From an uncultured Bacteroidales bacterium (GTDB lineage Bacteria; Bacteroidota; Bacteroidia; Bacteroidales; WCHB1-69), in contig CAJOFJ010000019.1 in assembly GCA_905233625.1 (NCBI GenBank), positions 28,881 through 92,880 on the forward strand: 64,000 nucleotides of DNA, written 5' to 3'. Below, piece after piece: positions 59,105 to 64,000 of the stretch; positions within the stretch are counted from its first letter, which is position 1; each line of letters begins with the position of its first letter. A program made the position numbers and the translations under genes. A model generated the notes under the pieces. That model had not been told where the DNA came from and made no database searches. It saw only the letters and a program-made list of their open reading frames with translations.

Positions 59105-59989
59105 TTATTTCTCGCTGCGATCGCGAAGGTTGATGAAATGCTCGTAGCAATGGGCACCCGCAAAGTATTGGTCATTGTCACAAACGTTCTTGAAGAAGCT
59201 TGTTCGTGTGGCGACAGCTTGAGCCGGGTCCATGTCGTAGCGGGCGCAGAACTGCGGGTAGTCCAGCTGGAGGTCTTGGGCATGAAGCAGGTCTCCGGCG
59301 ATGAGGCAGAACCCGTCTACCATGTAAACGGTGTGCCCTGGAGTATGGCCTGGTGCAAGCTCAGCAACCACCAAGCCATCGAAGAGTTTCTCGCCATCAC
59401 TGAAAGTCTTGATATGCCCTTTGTAAGCTTCCATCACCTGTTTCCATAATCCGTTGTTTGCTGCCATCGTACCGCCGTCACCCCATGCATCATACTCCTC
59501 TTGCGAGAGGTAAATAGTGGCATTGGGGAATGCCGCTTGACCATCGAGCAGCAAGCCACCGATATGGTCGAAATGAAGGTGCGTGAGACATACAGCGGTG
59601 ACCTCAGCAGGTTCAAGCTCTGCATTTTTCATATTCTCCAGCAGACGGCCGCCTTTGTCAGCCCCTATTCCGGCATCAAAGAGTATCGTATGTGGCGAAT
59701 CAATGACCAGATATGCGTTGATGGCCGAACGGGAAGCTTCCGTGGGCATCAGGACCGCAAGCAGACTGTCATTGTAGGAGCCGAGGAAAAGCTCTTTGGA
59801 CATTTCGTTTTCCACGTCCACCAACCCGAAAATCATGGGCTTGCCGTCCTTAAAGAGCAGCGAGACACCCTCTTTTGTACTTATGGTGAAGGTGGGCTCC
59901 TGTGGATTGTCAGTGGTTTGGGTATTGCCATTGCGGCAGGAAACAGTCAGCAACATGGTTGCAACTAACAGAAAGATTGTGTTTTTCAT
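59105..59989 (-). CDS. Metallo-beta-lactamase-fold hydrolase, lipoprotein
   Basis: A 294-residue protein with signal MKNTIFLLVATMLLTVSC (Cys18 likely lipidated). The metal motif THLHFDHIGG (HxHxDH) is near residue 137, with GHTPGHTVYMVDG and IAGDLLH supplying further ligands and AGAHCYEHF the last His. This order matches AHL-lactonase-like and related MBL hydrolases, but the substrate cannot be named. It is read from its own TATCTTTG promoter. The stop lies near a GTCATTGCGAAACGG word that may be a degenerate dispersed repeat. Confidence 0.88.
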   Translation of the reverse strand: MKNTIFLLVATMLLTVSCRNGNTQTTDNPQEPTFTISTKEGVSLLFKDGKPMIFGLVDVENEMSKELFLGSYNDSLLAVLMPTEASRSAINAYLVIDSPHTILFDAGIGADKGGRLLENMKNAELEPAEVTAVCLTHLHFDHIGGLLLDGQAAFPNATIYLSQEEYDAWGDGGTMAANNGLWKQVMEAYKGHIKTFSDGEKLFDGLVVAELAPGHTPGHTVYMVDGFCLIAGDLLHAQDLQLDYPQFCARYDMDPAQAVATRTSFFKNVCDNDQYFAGAHCYEHFINLRDRSEK

Positions 59990-60043
59990 AATTTTTAATA
60001 TTTTTGATTGTTTTATTATTTTCTCACCCCATCATCCGATGCG

Positions 60044-60051
60044 CAAAGATA
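60044..60051 (-). promoter_or_regulatory. Promoter -7 element (TATCTTTG) for the MBL gene
   Basis: Minus strand TATCTTTG 54 bases before the ATG at 59989. Confidence 0.55.
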
Positions 60052-60108
60052 CAAAATTTCAATAAACAATACCAAACAAACAAAATTGCCACAAAAGTGG
60101 AAATAATG

Positions 60109-60549
60109 TTAACGGATGATCTTCACAATCTTGTAATATTTCTTCCGAATCAATATCAGACGCGCGATCCAGATGACGAAAAAAGTATCGGAGAGGATTT
60201 TGTAAAGTGGTGGCATCTGCACAAACCACGACACCACCCAGAGTATAAGGTCAATATCAAAGAGAATATTCCACAGCCGTTCACGGTCATGGAACTCGCA
60301 CACTACCTCGCCAGTCGGAGGTACCTCCACCTGCTCTGTCGATGACAGCGACATATCGATACTCTTGCCTTTTTTGCCAATCGGAATACGCCCGCCAAAC
60401 TGCACCCTCAGCGAGTAACTGCCCGGTGGCACCTCACCCCGCAACAGATCATCCTTCATCATGCCGGCGAAATAGCCGTTCAGGAAGACCGCATGCGGCA
60501 GCTTCGGCTCGAACCAGTGGCGCTTGTGTCGGATGGTGAGAGTGGGCAT
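60109..60549 (-). CDS. Small membrane protein, family not recognised
   Basis: A 146-residue protein. The first about 90 residues look like a soluble beta domain (HAVFLNGYFAGMMKDDLLRG, EVPPGSYSLRVQFGGRIP); the last third is hydrophobic (ERLWNILFDIDLILWVVSWF, LSDTFFVIWIARLILI) and ends in a basic tail (RKKYYKIVKIIR). A cytoplasmic or periplasmic domain with two membrane segments is the simplest reading. A TATCTTTG promoter is present. No function can be given. Confidence 0.7.
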   Translation of the reverse strand: MPTLTIRHKRHWFEPKLPHAVFLNGYFAGMMKDDLLRGEVPPGSYSLRVQFGGRIPIGKKGKSIDMSLSSTEQVEVPPTGEVVCEFHDRERLWNILFDIDLILWVVSWFVQMPPLYKILSDTFFVIWIARLILIRKKYYKIVKIIR

Positions 60550-60568
60550 AATGATATTTTTGCTGGTG

Positions 60569-60576
60569 CAAAGATA
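60569..60576 (-). promoter_or_regulatory. Promoter -7 element (TATCTTTG) for the 146-residue membrane protein
   Basis: Minus strand TATCTTTG 19 bases before the ATG at 60549. It is very close to the end of the nitroreductase gene. Confidence 0.5.
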
Positions 60577-60597
60577 ATAAAAAAACAGGGCATTACC

Positions 60598-61290
60598 CTA
60601 CGCCCACTCAAAACACCCTTCTCCTGCGCCGATTTCGAAGTGACATTTGGCGATGCCGAGGTCGATGGGGGCGTAACTGGCAAAGATGGCGAAGCGTTTT
60701 TGCGCTTCCACCTTGTTGCCGTCGTGGAGGATGAAGGTGAACTTCTGCTGGTTGACAGCGGTGGGAGCCATCAAGGCAGCTTCTACGCTACGCACAAACC
60801 ATTCGGGGAAGGGCTTCCCGTGGTCGGTCGTGCGACGGTCTTCTGTCACGTCGGCGATGGTCCGTTTCTGCGGATGCTGTACTCCTTGTGTGGCACCGTA
60901 ACCAAGCGACACCACACATACCAACGTCTCATCGCTCTCCACCTTGTAACGGTCGGGCTGCTTGCGGTAGGAAGCACCCACCCAGCAGGTATTCAATCCG
61001 AGCATCTGCGCCAGCAGCACCAGCTTCTCGCCGTAATAGCCGAGGTTCACGTCGTCGCCCTTCTTGCAGACCATAGCGATGTAATTGCGCACGCCTCGGA
61101 ACTTGCTGTAATGGGCAATGATACTGGAAAAAGCATTCGGTTCGTCGGTCACCAACTGAATGTGAAGCTTCCCTTCGCGGTTGCACTGGTCGATGAGTTC
61201 CTGCAACTGCTGGATTTTCTCCGCCTCGATGGGTTGCTCGGTGTATTGCCGCACACTGTGGCGGGCTTTTATGGCTTCTTGTATCGTCAT
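60598..61290 (-). CDS. Nitroreductase-family flavoprotein
   Basis: A 230-residue FMN enzyme. MTIQEAIKARHSVRQYTEQP is the classic FMN-binding start (RHSVRQY), followed by CWVGASYRKQPDRYKV, SLGYGATQGVQHPQKR and APTAVNQQKFTFILHD. Such enzymes reduce nitro groups or quinones with NAD(P)H; without structure the substrate stays open. The frame runs to 61320, but the promoter TATCTTTG at 61310 lies in that part, so 61290 is used. Confidence 0.9.
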   Translation of the reverse strand: MTIQEAIKARHSVRQYTEQPIEAEKIQQLQELIDQCNREGKLHIQLVTDEPNAFSSIIAHYSKFRGVRNYIAMVCKKGDDVNLGYYGEKLVLLAQMLGLNTCWVGASYRKQPDRYKVESDETLVCVVSLGYGATQGVQHPQKRTIADVTEDRRTTDHGKPFPEWFVRSVEAALMAPTAVNQQKFTFILHDGNKVEAQKRFAIFASYAPIDLGIAKCHFEIGAGEGCFEWA

Positions 61291-61309
61291 GATGTTTTTT
61301 TTAATGATG

Positions 61310-61317
61310 CAAAGATA
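61310..61317 (-). promoter_or_regulatory. Promoter -7 element (TATCTTTG) for the nitroreductase gene
   Basis: Minus strand TATCTTTG 19 bases before the ATG at 61290, just after the YdeI-like stop. Confidence 0.6.
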
Positions 61318-61321
61318 CAAT

Positions 61322-61666
61322 TTAATTAATTGCCTCCGGCATTGCCAGCAGACCAGCCTGAGTCATCAAGCCACGTTCTTTCAGGCTGCGGCAGCGTTGC
61401 AGGTTGAGTTCTGTCCAGTGGCTTTTTTTGCGGCGGGGCGACAGACGTTGGGCGCAACGACCGTCCGGCAGGCGTTTGACCGTACTGTCGATCCATCCGA
61501 AGCACAAGGCCTCTTCCACCACATCCACATAAGGGATGCAGTCGTCACGTTCCTGCTTGCCACGGTTGACCGTCACCCAACACTCCTTGGCGGTCAGATG
61601 GTTTTCCGCAAGCCATTGCCGAAATTGTACACGTGTATTATATTCTAACAAGTTGATAATTTGCAT
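61322..61666 (-). CDS. YdeI/OmpD-associated-family protein, short form
   Basis: A 114-residue protein from Met at 61666 (MQIINLLEYNTRVQFRQWLA). The family core WVTVNRGKQERDDCIPYVDV and ALCFGWIDSTVKRLPDGRCAQRLSPRRKKSHWTELN is clear. Fuller members (about 190 residues) have a second half that here ends soon after GLMTQAGLLAMPEAIN, so it is either a short variant or 3'-truncated. Relatives are linked to envelope stress or antimicrobial-peptide resistance, but the mechanism is unknown. The frame extends to 61690. Confidence 0.82.
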   Translation of the reverse strand: MQIINLLEYNTRVQFRQWLAENHLTAKECWVTVNRGKQERDDCIPYVDVVEEALCFGWIDSTVKRLPDGRCAQRLSPRRKKSHWTELNLQRCRSLKERGLMTQAGLLAMPEAIN

Positions 61667-61693
61667 AAATGTGTGTTTCAAACGGTGCAAAGA

Positions 61694-62272
61694 TTACAGG
61701 CAAGGATCTTTTCGTGGATTGCAATACAACCCGTGACTTCGGGCAATTTTGCGGATGGTCTCTTCGGGTAAGCGACTGTGAAAATGAAGGTAATAGTCAT
61801 ATCCTACATCAACCTGCACTTTTTTAGTCTCGTTTACCAATGCACACCAGAACAATTCCCTCAATGAAGCTTTCAATACCGTATCTATCTTGTAAGCCGC
61901 TATCCGTTGACCTTCCTTCAAAGAGGAAACAACCTGATACATAGCTTTGTTCTCTTTGTTGAAAGCTTTGGTACGACGCGGATAAAAAGTGGTGTCTGGA
62001 CCAACAATCGTTAAGAACTTGACACCCGAGACTTCCAAAAGCTCTTTTACAGTATCAACGTATGCGGACTCGACCATCAGATACTCCTCCTTGGTCAACA
62101 CCTCTCCATCAAAGCTTTCCCCGATGTCGCTAACAGATATCCACTCGTTTTTAGTGTAAACACCATCCTTATAATATTGGGGCTGGTATTTGACAATCTC
62201 ACAGCCGTACTTTATAAATGGGCTGTTAAGATTTGTGCTGTTCATTCGTTTGAAAACCCTGTCACACAACAT
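61694..62272 (-). CDS. Unknown protein downstream of the Sel1-repeat gene
   Basis: A 192-residue protein from Met at 62272 (MLCDRVFKRMNSTNLNSPFI), chosen because this start follows the upstream stop after one base (TAA-T-ATG), whereas the longer frame overlaps it. It contains the even-looking domain GVKFLTIVGPDTTFYPRRTK, QRIAAYKIDTVLKASLREL and VQVDVGYDYYLHFHSRLP. No membrane segment or signal. I do not recognise the family; as it is translationally linked to a Sel1-repeat protein, an immunity or accessory role is possible. Confidence 0.65.
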   Translation of the reverse strand: MLCDRVFKRMNSTNLNSPFIKYGCEIVKYQPQYYKDGVYTKNEWISVSDIGESFDGEVLTKEEYLMVESAYVDTVKELLEVSGVKFLTIVGPDTTFYPRRTKAFNKENKAMYQVVSSLKEGQRIAAYKIDTVLKASLRELFWCALVNETKKVQVDVGYDYYLHFHSRLPEETIRKIARSHGLYCNPRKDPCL

Positions 62273-62273
62273 A

Positions 62274-63191
62274 TTACTTTGATCTTGATGATTCTTGTTC
62301 TTCACTTTTTATCATTTCCTTCACCTCTTTAATCTCCTTTTCCAAATTGTCATAATCCAAATCGATGCACCAACGTTTGGCGAGACGGTACCAGCGAAGA
62401 CTTTCTTTTAAATCCCTTTCAACACCGATGCCTTTTTTGTAGCTTTCCCCTAAATTGAGGGCTGCACTTTCATTTTGCTTACGGGCAGCCTTCAACCATA
62501 ACAAAATCGCCTTTTTTTCATCCTTTTCCACCCCAATACCCTCCATATAGTAATATCCCATTACATTTTGGGCATAGTCATCCCCCTTTTTCGCAGCCTT
62601 TTCCGCCCAGAAAATCTCCTTTTCCAAATTTTTTTCTACTCCTATGCCTTTGTAATAGCAGTAGGACAGTTCTCCTGGAGCTATGGCGTCACCTTCTTCC
62701 GCAGCTTCAGCAAATAACCTGAATGATAAGGGAGCATTTTTTCTCACCCCCTCACCATATCGATAACAGTATGCGAGGAGTCGTTTTGCAAGAGAGTCGT
62801 CTCTCTTCACCGCTTGCTTTAACCAATAGACAGCCTTTTCCATATCCTTTTCCACGCCATTCCCATATTTATAACAATAAGCAAGGTTCGTCATAGCGAA
62901 AACATAACCATGCGCCGCCGATTTTTTATACCATTCCACTGCAAGTTCATAGTTCTGTTCAACCCCTTTGCCTTCACCATAGCATACCCCCAAGTTGAAT
63001 TCTGCGGTACGGCTGCCTTTCTCCGCCGCCATACGATAAAGGGTTATGGCTTTCTGCCTGTCACGCCCCAGATTCCATCGTCCGTCTAATAATGCGTTCG
63101 CCAGACTATTAATCTGTTCAGATTGTTCGCCTGTCAGCCGTTTGGCTTTCTGCAGGATTTCTATGGCTTCATCGTAAGTCAGTTTCTTCAT
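62274..63191 (-). CDS. Sel1-like repeat protein
   Basis: A 305-residue protein of helical Sel1 repeats (a TPR relative). At least six units of about 36 residues are visible, each with a pattern like A-x-x-x-L-x-x-x-Y-x-x-G-x-G-V-x-x-(D/N)-x-x-K-A (e.g. TAEFNLGVCYGEGKGVEQNY, AQNVMGYYYMEGIGVEKDEK, ALNLGESYKKGIGVERDLKE). Such proteins act as adaptors, and in polymorphic toxin loci as immunity or accessory proteins. There is no signal peptide. Start at 63191 (MKKLTYDEAIEIL) fits the promoter at 63213; the next gene follows with a 1-base gap. Confidence 0.92.
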   Translation of the reverse strand: MKKLTYDEAIEILQKAKRLTGEQSEQINSLANALLDGRWNLGRDRQKAITLYRMAAEKGSRTAEFNLGVCYGEGKGVEQNYELAVEWYKKSAAHGYVFAMTNLAYCYKYGNGVEKDMEKAVYWLKQAVKRDDSLAKRLLAYCYRYGEGVRKNAPLSFRLFAEAAEEGDAIAPGELSYCYYKGIGVEKNLEKEIFWAEKAAKKGDDYAQNVMGYYYMEGIGVEKDEKKAILLWLKAARKQNESAALNLGESYKKGIGVERDLKESLRWYRLAKRWCIDLDYDNLEKEIKEVKEMIKSEEQESSRSK

Positions 63192-63212
63192 ATTGATGGA
63201 GTTTTGTTGGCG

Positions 63213-63220
63213 CAAAAATA
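63213..63220 (-). promoter_or_regulatory. Promoter -7 element (TATTTTTG) for the Sel1-repeat operon
   Basis: Minus strand TATTTTTG 21 bases before the ATG at 63191. It is inside the longer open frame, which argues for the internal start. Confidence 0.6.
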
Positions 63221-63300
63221 GAAAAAAATTCACAAATATATTCCCCTGCGGGGCTATGGGTTAATTATTGCCACCTATCTGCGGGGCGTAACATGCTCCT

Positions 63301-64000
63301 TCATAAGGGTCGTATCTTTCTTGTGATTTTTCTTGCTGTTTTCTTTGATTTTACTGCTATTTTACCACCATAATTAACAAGCCCACTATTTTTATAACTG
63401 CGAGAAGCATAAGGATAGATTTGTCTATGTGAAAATCCAGCGTTTATGGTGTCGTAACCGTGGTTGGTGAGGAACTGGAGCAACTCATTGGGGTGGCTAA
63501 GAGGCCAATCCATCAACCCAAACATCCATTGGTCTAATGCGACATTGTCAATGCTGTCTGACTGCAGTTCGTCAGGAACATATATTTCGTAAGGTGAATA
63601 ACTATAACTGTAAGTGTTTTTTATAGTGTAATCTTCCGGGCTTGTTCCTTTGCGAACAACGATGATTTTCTCATAATCAGTAGTATCAATGTTAATGTAA
63701 CCCCAGTCGCGCAAGTTTGCCAATGCCGAACTGGCGTTGGCATCATGGTCACTGCCTGGATGGTGAATAAGCTCAAGGTCAAGTATGTAATCGCCTCTGA
63801 AATGGCCCAGTTCGCTATAACAACAATAGCCACGCGACAATTCTTCTATACGCAACGCCACCGAGGTTACATCATCGTGCAAAGTCACTGTGTCGCCGAA
63901 TCTCATACAGCTGTCCTTGGAAATTGCGGCCAACTGCTCATCGGTGAAGATGCGCTGTCCATTGACCGTCAAGGTATATCCCTCAGTCTCGATGTGGTGG
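63301..64000 (-). CDS. Unknown protein, N-terminus beyond right edge
   Basis: The frame is open to the right edge; the last visible residues upstream are HHIETEGYTLTVNGQRIFTD, so a TTG-started ORF at 63972 is only part of it. About 232 C-terminal residues are visible: a strand-rich first part (CMRFGDTVTLHDDVTSVALR), then LANLRDWGYINIDTTDYEKIIVVRKGTSPEDYTIKNTYSY, and a basic tail (KIAVKSKKTARKITRKIRPL). The shape suggests a tail of a longer, perhaps secreted or adhesive, protein, but I do not recognise a family. It precedes the Sel1-repeat gene on the same strand. Confidence 0.6.
   Translation of the reverse strand, partial: HHIETEGYTLTVNGQRIFTDEQLAAISKDSCMRFGDTVTLHDDVTSVALRIEELSRGYCCYSELGHFRGDYILDLELIHHPGSDHDANASSALANLRDWGYINIDTTDYEKIIVVRKGTSPEDYTIKNTYSYSYSPYEIYVPDELQSDSIDNVALDQWMFGLMDWPLSHPNELLQFLTNHGYDTINAGFSHRQIYPYASRSYKNSGLVNYGGKIAVKSKKTARKITRKIRPL

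Noticed and set aside
59083..59110. GTCATTGCGAAACGG word after the MBL gene as another dispersed repeat
   Set aside because: Only one degenerate copy is visible here, so it cannot be supported from this window alone.

Overview
The window reads as a chromosome segment of a member of the Bacteroidales (phylum Bacteroidota), probably an uncultured anaerobic or host-associated lineage. Four points support this. Many genes are preceded by the Bacteroidota -7 promoter element TAnnTTTG. Several secreted proteins end in type IX secretion (T9SS) type A sorting domains. There are many small lipoproteins with a Cys-Lys-Lys start. Typical Bacteroidota neighbours occur (DUF177-rpmF, merR-smpB, a YtxH/holin-like cassette). 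TGA is used as an ordinary stop, so the code is standard. No prophage, integrase, IS transposase or CRISPR array was seen.

Layout. 1-10 kb is on the minus strand: secA (cut by the left edge), an operon of lipoprotein, phosphoethanolamine-transferase-like enzyme and GH20 hexosaminidase, then merR-smpB and a flippase. 9.9-24.6 kb is mostly on the plus strand: cdaA, lgt, folP, two T9SS-tagged nucleases, a HicAB module with a broken toxin, a purF-like gene without the catalytic Cys, a DksA-like gene with lspA, a U32 protein, folD (minus), a YtxH/holin-like envelope cassette and a ProX-like editing protein. 24.6-36.4 kb is on the minus strand: three lipoproteins, rdgB, rpmF-DUF177, pepT, a large frameshifted T9SS metalloprotease with a truncated tandem paralogue, ruvC, a retropepsin-like protease, corA and tRNA-Arg(CCG). 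36.8-51.2 kb is on the plus strand: ABC-2 transporter with its GntR regulator, an M16 protease, a lone OppB-type permease, a MATE pump, tsaB, a UspA-like protein, a GH2 beta-mannosidase, an NFU scaffold, ychF and tRNA-Gly(CCC). 51.2-64 kb is on the minus strand: AraC regulator, beta-helix T9SS protein, an alkylation-damage group (AlkD-like, AlkZ-related, Ogt), glutathione peroxidase, a double-retropepsin/PDZ protein, several housekeeping-like enzymes, and an unusual right-edge set (unknown protein, Sel1-repeat protein, unknown protein cut by the edge).

The most distinctive feature is between the genes. At least four families of short dispersed repeats fill the intergenic spaces: (A) elements with a mini-hairpin ATGCAC-NNN-GTGCAT whose stem co-varies between copies, accompanied by mirror-like GAGCGAAGCGAG units; (B) three-unit arrays in which a constant GGGGAGTCTC frames hairpins of changing sequence; (C) heptad TTCAAAG/TTCAAAA tracts, often inverted; (D) TAATGTGC tracts that run directly into promoters. 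A separate 28-bp perfect palindrome sits in frame inside the ogt gene.

Other points worth a second look are an A10 run in the metalloprotease gene, where loss of one A gives an immediate stop at the very place where the tandem paralogue ends, the hicA in-frame TGA, and a four-helix-bundle (S23-type) gene bracketed by inverted heptad repeats.
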